Assembly (NCBI RefSeq): GCF_020404405.1
Contig: NZ_JAIZDA010000003.1
Location: forward strand, 124,001-188,000
DNA from: Novosphingobium sp. FKTRR1
GTDB lineage: Bacteria; Pseudomonadota; Alphaproteobacteria; Sphingomonadales; Sphingomonadaceae
DNA length: 64,000 nt
Direction: 5' to 3'
Positions 25,833 through 33,725 of this stretch are shown piece after piece. How positions within the stretch are numbered: position 1 is the stretch's first letter; each line of letters starts with the position of its first letter. Position numbers and translations under genes: made by a program. The notes under the pieces were generated by a model. That model saw only the letters and a program-made list of their open reading frames with translations, ran no database searches and was not told the origin of the DNA.

Positions 25833-25857
25833 TTGCGCTATCCGTGCCTGACATCGC

Positions 25858-25887
25858 CCCGCAGCACCCTATCGGGTGTTCTGCGGG
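25858..25887. terminator. Stem-loop after the small secreted protein gene
   Basis: CCCGCAG-CACCC pairs with GGGTG-CTGCGGG across a 4-base loop, with a two-base bulge. There is no T-run after it, so it may be a weak terminator, an attenuator before the response regulator gene, or an mRNA-stabilising structure. Confidence 0.5.
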
Positions 25888-25983
25888 CTGGCGGTGCGCC
25901 CCCGATCACGGCTATGCCTTGTCGCCCGGACGCGACGTTGAAAGGCCAGCCCATTGCCGGAAAACGATTTTGAAGTTGATTCC

Positions 25984-26718
25984 ATGACCAGTCCTTCGAT
26001 CCTGTTGGTCGAGGATGATGGTGCTTTGCGCACCCTCACCGCTCGCGCCCTGCGCGAAAACGGCTATCGCGTCCGCACTGCCGCCACTGGAGCGGAGATG
26101 TGGGTGGCGCTCGAGCACGATCCGGTCGATCTGATCGTGCTCGACATCATGCTGCCCGGCACCAGCGGAATCGACTTGTTCCGCCGGCTGCGACGGCAAA
26201 GCGACGTACCGATCATCTTCCTGAGCGCGCGCGGCAGCGAGGAGGACCGTGTGCTCGGGCTGGAACTGGGCGCCGACGATTATCTGCCCAAACCGTTCAG
26301 CACGCGCGAACTGGTCGCGCGGATCGGTGCCGTGCTGCGCCGCCATGCCAAGGCTGGCGGCGTGGGTGGTGCCGAAGGCGGCGGCGTCCACGCGCGTGGA
26401 GCCAGTACCGTACGGTTCGATGGCTGGAGCGTGTCGCTGGCCCGGCGCGAACTGCACGCTCCGGATGGCTCGCTGGTCGATCTGACCGGAGCGGAGTTCG
26501 ACTTGCTGGCCACCTTTCTGGCCCACCCCCAGCGCGTGCTGGGGCGCGAACGGCTGATCGAGCTGTCGCGCGCGCGGCTGGGCGATAGCTCGGATCGCAG
26601 CATCGACGTGCTGGTCAGCCGCTTGCGCCGCAAGCTTGGGTCGGCCGGTGGCCCCGCACCAATCACCACCGTGCGCGGAACGGGCTACATGTTGCGGGCA
26701 GAGGTCAGCGCGGCTTGA
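25984..26718 (+). CDS. OmpR-family response regulator
   Basis: A DNA-binding response regulator of about 244 aa. Receiver features are VEDD near residue 10, the phosphoacceptor Asp about 54 in VLDIMLPG, Ser/Thr in FLSARG and Lys about 103 in DYLPKPFS. A Gly-rich linker leads to a winged-helix effector domain (VDLTGAEFDLLATFLAHPQRVLGRERL, then SIDVLVSRLRRKLG, TTVRGTGYML). The ATG start lacks a strong ribosome site. A TTG at 25954 behind GAAAGG is a real alternative and would add 10 residues. The histidine kinase start overlaps its stop. It is the likely binder of motif A on both sides of the system. Confidence 0.93.
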   Translation: MTSPSILLVEDDGALRTLTARALRENGYRVRTAATGAEMWVALEHDPVDLIVLDIMLPGTSGIDLFRRLRRQSDVPIIFLSARGSEEDRVLGLELGADDYLPKPFSTRELVARIGAVLRRHAKAGGVGGAEGGGVHARGASTVRFDGWSVSLARRELHAPDGSLVDLTGAEFDLLATFLAHPQRVLGRERLIELSRARLGDSSDRSIDVLVSRLRRKLGSAGGPAPITTVRGTGYMLRAEVSAA

Positions 26719-28067
26719 CCCGTTGGCGACCCTTCCGTCGCTTCGGTCTGCCCGAACGGCTGCTGGCGATACTGCTGCTGGTCACTGCGGTCGATTTCAC
26801 CGCCAACACGCTGGTGTTCGATCAGGCAGGCACGTTCGCCTTGCATCAGGATGACGCCGCGCGGATCGCCGAGCATCTGACGCTGGCGTCACGCGCCATT
26901 GAGCAGACGCCCGTGGCTGAGCGGGCAAAGGCTGCGCAACACCTGAGTTCGCCACACTTCGTCCTTGGCTGGAAACCGGCGGGCGAGCGCCAGACCGCAA
27001 GCGTTCCCGAACACCTTGACGCTTTGCGGACGCCCGTTGTCCAGATCGCCCCGGAACTTGCCCAGCATGGACTGCGGCTGACCATGGATACCCGCAAGTC
27101 CGGGGAAAATGTCGATGGCGCGCTGGTACTGGCGGACCGTTCGGTGCTGGAATTCCGCACCCACGCCAGCAAAGCCTGGGGCTTGAGCGCCGGGCGGTTG
27201 AGCTTGTTGCTGTTGCCGACGCTGATGCTCGTGCTGCTGGCGTGGGCGCTGTTTCGGGTGACACTGCGTCCGCTGGCTTTGCTGATCGACGGTACCCGCC
27301 GGGTCGGCACCGCCTCCCCGCGCGAGATACCCGAGCGTGGAACCGAAGAGATCCGCCTGCTGATCCGCGCCTTCAACCGGATGCAGCAGCGAGTCTACCG
27401 TACGATGCAGCAGCGTACCCAGTCGATGCTGGCGATCGGGCACGATCTGCGCACCCCGTTAGCGCGGTTGCGTCTGCGGTTGGAGGGCGCAGGTCTGCCC
27501 GATGACCAGCGCGATGCATTGACCGGTGATATCGAGGAGATGCAGAGCCTGCTCGAATCGCTGCAAGCCTATGTCGATGCCGGGGCGGATGCCTTGCCAG
27601 CCGAACGGGTCGACCTTGCCGCAATGGCGGCGACGCTGGTGGACAACGCCGCCGATCATGGTGGCGACGCCACGTATGCCGGTGCCGATGCCCTGCCGGT
27701 GATGGCGAGACCCGCCTCGATCCGTCGCGCCATTGCCAACCTGGTGGAAAACGCGCTGCACTATGGCGGAAATGCGCAAGTAAGTGTGGTGCGCGATGGG
27801 GCTGATGCGGTTGTCACTGTGGCCGATGATGGCCCGGGTATTCCCGAAAAGCGCATGGACGATGTCCTGCAACCGTTCGTCCGGCTCGACACTGCGCGTG
27901 GGCGCGACACGCCGGGGATGGGGCTGGGACTGGCCATCGTGCGGCGCGCGGTAAAGCTGGAGGGTGGCCAACTGACGCTGGCCAACCGGCCCGAGGGCGG
28001 CCTGATCGTCACCATTCGCCTGCCAAGCGCGGCATTGGCCGACGGCAACAACAGGGCTTCGCGCTGA
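26715..28067 (+). CDS. Membrane sensor histidine kinase (HAMP-HisKA-HATPase)
   Basis: A 450-aa partner of the preceding response regulator. It has two transmembrane helices (about residues 14-34 and 160-180) flanking a periplasmic sensor region of about 125 residues with no Cys. A HAMP linker follows (FRVTLRPLALLIDGTRRVG), then the phosphoacceptor His about 243 in AIGHDLRTPLARL. The ATP-lid domain has NLVENALHYGG (N box), DDGPGIPE and GMGLGLAIVRR (G boxes). It starts at a TTG overlapping the regulator stop, so the pair is coupled. The signal is unknown. The flanking carbonic anhydrase/bicarbonate genes suggest CO2, bicarbonate or pH (inference). Confidence 0.93.
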   Translation: MTRWRPFRRFGLPERLLAILLLVTAVDFTANTLVFDQAGTFALHQDDAARIAEHLTLASRAIEQTPVAERAKAAQHLSSPHFVLGWKPAGERQTASVPEHLDALRTPVVQIAPELAQHGLRLTMDTRKSGENVDGALVLADRSVLEFRTHASKAWGLSAGRLSLLLLPTLMLVLLAWALFRVTLRPLALLIDGTRRVGTASPREIPERGTEEIRLLIRAFNRMQQRVYRTMQQRTQSMLAIGHDLRTPLARLRLRLEGAGLPDDQRDALTGDIEEMQSLLESLQAYVDAGADALPAERVDLAAMAATLVDNAADHGGDATYAGADALPVMARPASIRRAIANLVENALHYGGNAQVSVVRDGADAVVTVADDGPGIPEKRMDDVLQPFVRLDTARGRDTPGMGLGLAIVRRAVKLEGGQLTLANRPEGGLIVTIRLPSAALADGNNRASR

Positions 28068-28082
28068 AACTTCTGCAGTGCA

Positions 28083-28135
28083 GCAACATTTCCTTACGCA
28101 CACGCAAAAAACAGGCAAAACCAGCTTCCTAACTT
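28083..28135 (+). promoter_or_regulatory. Promoter motif A, second copy, upstream of carbonic anhydrase
   Basis: GCAACATTTCCTTAC at 28083 is followed exactly 32 bp later by GCAAAACCAGCTTCCTAA at 28115. This matches the arrangement before the small secreted protein at 25425/25457. The first element is 14 of 15 identical between the copies. It lies about 115 to 63 bases before the carbonic anhydrase start. Confidence 0.6.
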
Positions 28136-28196
28136 GGAAATAACAGGCAGGCACGGCGTTCGGCCGCGCTGCCAGATACTACCAAGGAGAAGCTTC

Positions 28197-28886
28197 ATGA
28201 ACGACCTGATCGGCCGCGTCTTCGGCTTCGAGCAGTCGGTGTTTCCCGCCAGTCGCGAGCTGTTTTCGAAGCTTTCGGTAGAGGGGCAGGAGCCCAAAGC
28301 GCTGATGATTTCCTGCGCGGACTCGCGCATCGTGCCCGAGCATATCATGCAGGCGCAACCGGGCGAGCTGTTCGTCTGCCGCAATGCGGGCAACATGGTG
28401 CCGCCTTATGCGACAATGAACGGCGGGGTGTCGTCGACCGTCGAATATGCCGTGGTGGCGCTGGGTGTGCGCGACATCATCGTCTGTGGCCATTCCGATT
28501 GCGGCGCGATGAAGGCGCTGGCGGCGCCCGAGGTGCCCGAGGGCATGCCCAACGTGGTGGCGTGGCTGCGCCATGGTGCGGCGGCCGAGCATGTGGTGTC
28601 GAGTTGCAGCCCGCATCTGCATGGCAACGCACGGGCGCGCGCCGTGGCTTTGGAAAACGTGATCGCCCAGATCGCGCATCTGCGGACCCACCCATCGGTC
28701 GCGGCGGCCATCGCGCGCGGCGAAATGGCGCTGCATGGCTGGTTTGTCGATATCGGCGCGGGTCAGGTGCTTGGCCTTGACGGCGAGACCGGACAGTTCG
28801 TCCCGCTGCGTGAGGATCGCCCGCTTCCCGTCGCGCAACCGGCCGCGCATCGCTATGCCCTTGCCACGCTGGAGGCCGCAGAATGA
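28197..28886 (+). CDS. Beta-class carbonic anhydrase
   Basis: A 229-aa zinc enzyme that interconverts CO2 and bicarbonate in the cytoplasm. Zinc ligands and catalytic dyad are visible: MISCADSRIVPE (Cys plus the Asp-Arg dyad) and VCGHSDCGAMKAL (His and Cys). RNAGNMVPPY is also characteristic. The ATG after AAGGAGA was chosen; a frame opening 63 bases upstream lacks similarity. It is coupled through ATGA to a SulP transporter, a known arrangement for bicarbonate handling. Confidence 0.95.
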   Translation: MNDLIGRVFGFEQSVFPASRELFSKLSVEGQEPKALMISCADSRIVPEHIMQAQPGELFVCRNAGNMVPPYATMNGGVSSTVEYAVVALGVRDIIVCGHSDCGAMKALAAPEVPEGMPNVVAWLRHGAAAEHVVSSCSPHLHGNARARAVALENVIAQIAHLRTHPSVAAAIARGEMALHGWFVDIGAGQVLGLDGETGQFVPLREDRPLPVAQPAAHRYALATLEAAE

Positions 28887-30445
28887 GCGCCGCCACGCCA
28901 GCACTGGATGCTGAGGTTGCCAGGGAGGCCGGTCCGCCGGGCCGCTTTGGTTTCCTTGCCCGCGATTTCACCGCCTCGATCGTCGTTTTTCTGGTGGCGA
29001 TGCCGCTGTGCATGGGCATTGCCATCGCGTCGGGGGTGCCGCCGGAAAAGGGACTGGTGACCGGAATCATCGGTGGCCTTGTCGTCGGGCTGTTCGCGGG
29101 ATCGCCGCTGCAGGTAAGCGGCCCGGCGGCGGGCCTTGCCGTGATCGTGTTCGAGTTCGTGCGCGATCATGGCCTGTCCGCGCTGGGGCCAGTCCTGGTT
29201 CTGGCCGGATTGATCCAGTTGGTCGCCGGTGTGCTGCGGCTTGGCGGCTTGTTCCGCGCGATCTCGCCCGCGGTGGTCCATGGTATGCTCGCCGGGATCG
29301 GCGCGCTGATCGTGGTCGGCCAGTTCCACACCCTGTTCGATGCCAAACCATTGTCTAGTGGTCTGGCCAACCTTGCCGCCATGCCCGGACGCTTGTTGGG
29401 ACTGACCCCGCTCGACATGCGCGCGACCGAACTCGCGCTGCTACTGGGTCTGGTCACAATTGCCACGATGATCGGCTGGGAAAAGCTGCGGCCGAAGTCG
29501 CTCGTGCTGGTGCCGGGTGCGCTGCTCGGCGTGGCGGCGGCAACGCTGCTGGCGTGGGGCCTTGGCCTTGGGGTCGCGCGCGTGGCTGTGCCGGATTCGC
29601 TGGCGAGCGCCTTTGCGCTACCCACCAGTGGCGGCGATTGGCTCGCCTCGCTGGCGCAACCGGCGCTGCTGGTTTCGGCGCTTGCGATCGCCTTCATTGC
29701 CAGTGCGGAAACCCTGCTTTCGGCTGCTGCGGTCGATCGCATGCACGACGGCGTACGCACCGATTACAACAAGGAGCTGCGGGCGCAAGGCATCGGCAAC
29801 CTGCTGTGCGGTGTGGTCAACGCCTTGCCGATGACCGGCGTGATCGTACGGAGTTCGGCCAACGTGCAGGCCGGGGCGACGACGCGGACATCGACCATTT
29901 TGCACGGCGCATGGATTCTCGGCTTCGTCGCTCTTTTGCCGTGGCTGCTGCGCGAAGTGCCGATGGCGGCACTGGGCGGCGTGCTGGTGGTGACCGGATG
30001 GAAGCTGGTCAGCCTGAAACATCCGCAGCACTTGTTCCAGCGCTATGGCCTGCTGCCGGCTGTGACCTGGGCGGTGACGTTCGGTCTGGTCGTTGCCACC
30101 GACCTGTTGACCGGGGTCATTGCTGGCATCGCGCTGTCGCTGGTCGAGCTGCTGCCGCACGGTCGGCACTTGCTGCTCAAGGTTGACCGTCGGGCCGAAG
30201 GCGATGGCGAGCGGGTCTCGCTCGACGGAGCGGCCACTTTCGTCGGGATGCCGCGTCTGCTTGGCGTGCTCGAAGCCTTGCCTGCCGGCGTGCGCGTCCA
30301 TCTTGACCTCGGCAAAGTGCGGGCGATCGACCACACCACTTCCGAAACGCTGGGCGAGTGGTTGTCGCGGCGCCGTCAGGGTGGTGCCGAAGTCCACGTC
30401 ACCGGGCAGGAGCCGATCTTGCGAAACCTTCCCATCCCGGCCTGA
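28883..30445 (+). CDS. SulP family anion (probable bicarbonate) transporter with STAS domain
   Basis: A 520-aa inner-membrane transporter with about 12 helices. Family features include VVFLVAMPLCMGIAIASGVPP at helix 1, the GIIGGLVVGLFAGSPLQVSGPAAG segment with the Gly-Pro-Ala substrate-site turn, and a C-terminal region of about 90 residues resembling a shortened STAS domain (VHLDLGKVRAIDHTTSETL). Coupling to carbonic anhydrase through ATGA indicates bicarbonate rather than sulfate as the likely substrate. The system would support anaplerotic carboxylation or pH control. Confidence 0.93.
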   Translation: MSAATPALDAEVAREAGPPGRFGFLARDFTASIVVFLVAMPLCMGIAIASGVPPEKGLVTGIIGGLVVGLFAGSPLQVSGPAAGLAVIVFEFVRDHGLSALGPVLVLAGLIQLVAGVLRLGGLFRAISPAVVHGMLAGIGALIVVGQFHTLFDAKPLSSGLANLAAMPGRLLGLTPLDMRATELALLLGLVTIATMIGWEKLRPKSLVLVPGALLGVAAATLLAWGLGLGVARVAVPDSLASAFALPTSGGDWLASLAQPALLVSALAIAFIASAETLLSAAAVDRMHDGVRTDYNKELRAQGIGNLLCGVVNALPMTGVIVRSSANVQAGATTRTSTILHGAWILGFVALLPWLLREVPMAALGGVLVVTGWKLVSLKHPQHLFQRYGLLPAVTWAVTFGLVVATDLLTGVIAGIALSLVELLPHGRHLLLKVDRRAEGDGERVSLDGAATFVGMPRLLGVLEALPAGVRVHLDLGKVRAIDHTTSETLGEWLSRRRQGGAEVHVTGQEPILRNLPIPA

Positions 30446-30754
30446 ATGCCAGGATCGAAGCTGGCCTGAACCTGTCCCCAAGCCCCAATTCAGGCCGGTC
30501 CCTCAAGCGGGTCGGAACCGTGCGCCCACCCCCCTCGGGTGCCATGTGTTCCGGCCCGTTTCTTTGTGCCCTGCCAGCGCCGCTCCGCCCGATCTGCGTG
30601 GCAACACTTTGTCGCGAAATGGCAATCAGCGAGACATGCGTGGTCGGTAGCCGGAGAGTCCCGGCGCGATGTCGGCCCCGTCCGATCGGGCGAGAGGCAA
30701 CACGCGGCGGGCGCAGGTGGGAACCCCAACCTTTCCCAGGGAGGACGTTCCATA
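30446..30754. other. Intergenic region before the TorF porin gene (309 bp)
   Basis: No gene is seen. GGCCTGAA occurs at 30439-30446 and 30463-30470, and its complement TTCAGGCC at 30489-30496. The last two can form an 8-bp hairpin with an 18-base loop, possibly a factor-assisted end for the SulP transcript. The right part should contain the porin promoter. I found no recognisable riboswitch. Confidence 0.4.
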
Positions 30755-31621
30755 ATGAAAAAGTCTTTTGCACCCTCCGCTCTCCGTTTTGCCACGGCGG
30801 CTGCGGCGTTTCTTTGCTTGCCGGTTGCCGTCCATGCCGAAGAGGCCACCGAGGCGCCCAAGGCGGTGACGGTATCGGGGACAGTCGGGCTGGTGTCCGA
30901 CTATCGATTCCGCGGTGTTTCGCAGTCCGATCGTTCGGTGGCGATTCAGGGCGGCTTCACCGTAAGCCATCAAAGCGGCCTGTACGGTAGCGTCTGGGCC
31001 TCGAACCTGTCGGGCTGGGGCACGTTCGGCGGGTCGAACACCGAACTTGACCTTGTCGGCGGTTTCAAGCGCGAGATTGGCGCGGGCGTAGCGGTCGATG
31101 TCGGCCTGACCTGGTACATGTATCCGGCAGGCGCGGCCAAGACCGACTTCGGCGAACCCTATGTCAAGGTTTCGAGCACCGTCGGGCCTGCCAGCGTCCT
31201 TGTCGGGGTCGCCTATGCGCCCAAGCAGCAGGCGTTGGGCAAGTGGTACAATTCGGGTGCAAGCTATGCCACCGGCACACCCGACAAGCCGTTTGCCAAA
31301 GAGGACAACCTCTATCTGTGGGGCGATGTCAGCGGCGGCGTGCCCAATACGCCGGTCACGCTGAAGGCGCACCTTGGCTATAGCAAGGGCAACAGCGGGC
31401 TTGGCCCCAATGGCACCAGCGTTGCGCCGACCGGCAAGTACTTCGACTGGATGCTGGGCACCGACTTCGCGCTGGGGCCGGTGACGCTGGGCATTGCCTA
31501 TGTCGATACCGACATATCCGAAAAGAAGGCGCAGTACCTGCAGCCCAACTTCGGTCGCGTCCGCGATGGCGCCTCGATTTCAAAGGCGACGGTGGTTTTT
31601 TCGCTGTCGGCTTCGTTCTGA
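30755..31621 (+). CDS. TorF family putative porin (Gcw_chp)
   Basis: A 288-aa outer-membrane beta-barrel protein. It has a signal peptide (MKKSFAPSALRFATAAAAFLCLPVAVHA) and then the family hallmark VSGTVGLVSDYRFRGVSQSD near the N-terminus of the mature part. Alternating strands follow, such as LYGSVWASNLSGWG and YVKVSSTVGPASVLVGVAYAP, with an aromatic terminal residue (LSASF). The ATG follows AGGGAGGA. It probably forms a channel of unknown selectivity. Its position after the bicarbonate operon, with its own leader and a strong terminator, suggests a separate transcript but perhaps a shared process. Confidence 0.9.
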   Translation: MKKSFAPSALRFATAAAAFLCLPVAVHAEEATEAPKAVTVSGTVGLVSDYRFRGVSQSDRSVAIQGGFTVSHQSGLYGSVWASNLSGWGTFGGSNTELDLVGGFKREIGAGVAVDVGLTWYMYPAGAAKTDFGEPYVKVSSTVGPASVLVGVAYAPKQQALGKWYNSGASYATGTPDKPFAKEDNLYLWGDVSGGVPNTPVTLKAHLGYSKGNSGLGPNGTSVAPTGKYFDWMLGTDFALGPVTLGIAYVDTDISEKKAQYLQPNFGRVRDGASISKATVVFSLSASF

Positions 31622-31632
31622 ACGCATGACCT

Positions 31633-31673
31633 GTCCTCCCCGGGCGCTCCTTGCGCTCTGGGAGGACTTTTTT
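31633..31673 (+). terminator. Rho-independent terminator after the TorF porin gene
   Basis: An 8-bp perfect stem (GTCCTCCC with GGGAGGAC) is followed directly by six T residues. The convergent alpha-galactosidase gene ends 7 bases further on. Confidence 0.92.
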
Positions 31674-31679
31674 GCGAGA

Positions 31680-32909
31680 TCAGGCGGCGGGCTCGAGGAT
31701 GAACACCGCCGTATCGCGCGGCGCCAGACTGACTTTCAGCGGGGTCGCGGTATCTCCGGTCGCCTTGCCGGTCCAGCCATCGACCAGCTTGAACCGGCGC
31801 TTGCCCAGATCGGCGGACTTTTGCGAAACATTGTCGCTCAACGGTTCGCCCGACCAGTCGATGACGTGCGTCTGCGGCTGGGCAGAACGGTTCAGGACCG
31901 CCACCGCCCAACGCTCACCCGCCAGTGGACGCGCCCAGACCTCGACATCGCCTGAACGCAGCCAAGCAAAGCCTTGAATGCCCAATGCATCCTGATCGAT
32001 CGCAATCAGGTGCGGATTGGTTAGTATCCGGGTGATTTCCGGCTTCATCCCGACCACATCGGTGCCTACGATCAACGGTGCCGCGAGCATGGCCCACAGC
32101 GCGAAGTGCGAACGGTTGGCGTTGAGGTCAGGAAGGTTGCCGACCTCCAGCATGTCGGGGTCGTTCCAGTGGCCGGGCCCGGCAAAGCTCCGCAAGCCGT
32201 CCTGCTTGTCGAGTATTTGCAGGACGCCCAGGCTGCTCCAACCGCCATGGCCAAGGTGGCAATCCCAGCAGTTGCCGATGTCGCCGGTGGTGCGCCAGAG
32301 TTGGCCGATCGCCTGTGCCCACTCCCAGGGCTTGCTGTCGCCCCATTCGCAAATCGAGAACACGATCGGTCGCCCGGCCTTGTCGAGTGCATCGCGCATC
32401 GTGGCATAGGCCTCGCGCGGGTTGCGCTGCGCTGCGCCCGTGCCGGTGTTGCACCAGTCGTACTTCAGGTAATCGACGCCCCAGCGCGCATATTGCCGGG
32501 CGTCCTGATACTCGTGGCCCTGACTGCCCGCACGGCCGCCGCAAGTCTTTGACCCGGCGTCGGAATAGATGCCAAGCTTCAACCCGCGCGTATGGACATA
32601 ATCCGCCAATGCCCTGATCCCCGACGGAAACCGCTGGGCATCTGCCTGAATGTAGCCGTCCGGATCGCGCTCGCCTTGCCAGCAATCGTCGATGTTGACG
32701 AAAGTGTAGCCGGCATCGCGCATGCCGTTGGCGACCATCGCATCGGCCACGCCCCGGATCAGTTTTTCATCGATGCCGCAGCCATAGCGGTTCCAGCTGT
32801 TCCACCCCATCGGCGGTGTCGCGGCCAGTACCGGAAGCGGTTGCGCCGCCAGCGGCATGGCCCAGCTCGCTGCCAAAGCCATCATTGCTGCAAGAACGTG
32901 CCGAAACAT
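31680..32909 (-). CDS. GH27 alpha-galactosidase, exported
   Basis: A 409-aa glycoside hydrolase of family 27 that removes terminal alpha-galactose from oligo- or polysaccharides by a retaining mechanism. A signal peptide (to about residue 22) is followed by the family opening PPMGWNSWNRYGCGIDE. Next come VNIDDCWQ, KLGIYSDAG, the nucleophile Asp in YLKYDWCN and the acid/base Asp region GPGHWNDPDMLEVG. A C-terminal beta-sandwich completes it. A GGAG site lies before the ATG. It is the last gene of the leftward GH2-esterase-esterase-GH27 operon, 33 bases after the SGNH gene. Confidence 0.95.
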   Translation of the reverse strand: MFRHVLAAMMALAASWAMPLAAQPLPVLAATPPMGWNSWNRYGCGIDEKLIRGVADAMVANGMRDAGYTFVNIDDCWQGERDPDGYIQADAQRFPSGIRALADYVHTRGLKLGIYSDAGSKTCGGRAGSQGHEYQDARQYARWGVDYLKYDWCNTGTGAAQRNPREAYATMRDALDKAGRPIVFSICEWGDSKPWEWAQAIGQLWRTTGDIGNCWDCHLGHGGWSSLGVLQILDKQDGLRSFAGPGHWNDPDMLEVGNLPDLNANRSHFALWAMLAAPLIVGTDVVGMKPEITRILTNPHLIAIDQDALGIQGFAWLRSGDVEVWARPLAGERWAVAVLNRSAQPQTHVIDWSGEPLSDNVSQKSADLGKRRFKLVDGWTGKATGDTATPLKVSLAPRDTAVFILEPAA

Positions 32910-32942
32910 GGAGTTTCTCCAGAGACTTTGGCGCGATGGCGA

Positions 32943-33725
32943 TCAGGCCACCCGCAGCTTTTGCAGGATCGGCAGCAGCACCGCGTTCATCGCGGCATAG
33001 CCATCGAGCGTGGGGTGGACTCCGTCGACCGCAAAGCCGGGGCGCATGCCGCCATCGGGCCCGGCCAGCGCTGGGTGATAGTCGACCCAGACATGACCAT
33101 TGGCTGCGGCATAGTCGCGCAGCCAGACGTTATGTGCGGCAATCGGGCTCATCGTGTCGAGCCCCGGTCGCCACGGATAGTTGGCTGCCGGAGGGATGGA
33201 AGCGAGCAGCACCGTGATTCCGTTGGCCTTGGCCAGAGTGGCCATCGCGGCCAGATTGTCGCGCGTCATCTGTGCGGTCATCGGCCCGGTGTTGCTCGCG
33301 ATATCGTTGGTTCCGGCCATGATGTGCACCGCGCGCGGGCGCAGAGCGATGACGTCGGCCATCATGCGCAGCAGCATTTGCGGGGTCGTTTGTCCGCCTA
33401 TTCCCCGGTTGATCCGGCCCTCAGGGAAGAAGTCCGGATCCTTGTCACGCCACCCTTGCGTGATGCTGTCGCCCATGAACACGATCCGTACCGGTACGCC
33501 TGAGGCCAGCAGCATGCGGTTGTCGTCGACATAGCGTGACAGCCAGGCAAAGTCGGTATGCGCACGCGCAGTGTCAGGCGTTTCGACCGGGCAGGGCGGT
33601 GCGGGCGGCGTGGCGGTTCCAGTCGCCGATTGGGCGAAAGCAGGCGCAGCCGCGCAAGCAGGCGCCACAACGGCCAGCGCCTTGAGCAGGTTGCGCCGAT
33701 TGGGCATGAGAGAGGCAGAAATCAT
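32943..33725 (-). CDS. SGNH/GDSL-family hydrolase, exported
   Basis: An esterase of about 260 aa, likely periplasmic. The SGNH blocks are visible: IVFMGDSITQGW (Ser), NRGIGGQTTPQML (Gly), IMAGTNDIASN (Asn) and AVDGVHPTLDGYAAM (Asp and His). The N-terminus has a twin-arginine-like signal (NRRNLLKALAVVAPACAAAPAFA). I chose the ATG at 33725 because it overlaps the carboxylesterase stop as ATGA; a second ATG at 33707 is possible. In a glycan-degradation operon it probably removes acetyl or other ester groups from sugars. Confidence 0.9.
   Translation of the reverse strand: MISASLMPNRRNLLKALAVVAPACAAAPAFAQSATGTATPPAPPCPVETPDTARAHTDFAWLSRYVDDNRMLLASGVPVRIVFMGDSITQGWRDKDPDFFPEGRINRGIGGQTTPQMLLRMMADVIALRPRAVHIMAGTNDIASNTGPMTAQMTRDNLAAMATLAKANGITVLLASIPPAANYPWRPGLDTMSPIAAHNVWLRDYAAANGHVWVDYHPALAGPDGGMRPGFAVDGVHPTLDGYAAMNAVLLPILQKLRVA

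Noticed and set aside
30560..30754. Possible riboswitch in the leader of the TorF porin gene
   Set aside because: I compared the leader with conserved cores of common riboswitches (cobalamin, glycine, TPP, fluoride) and found no match.
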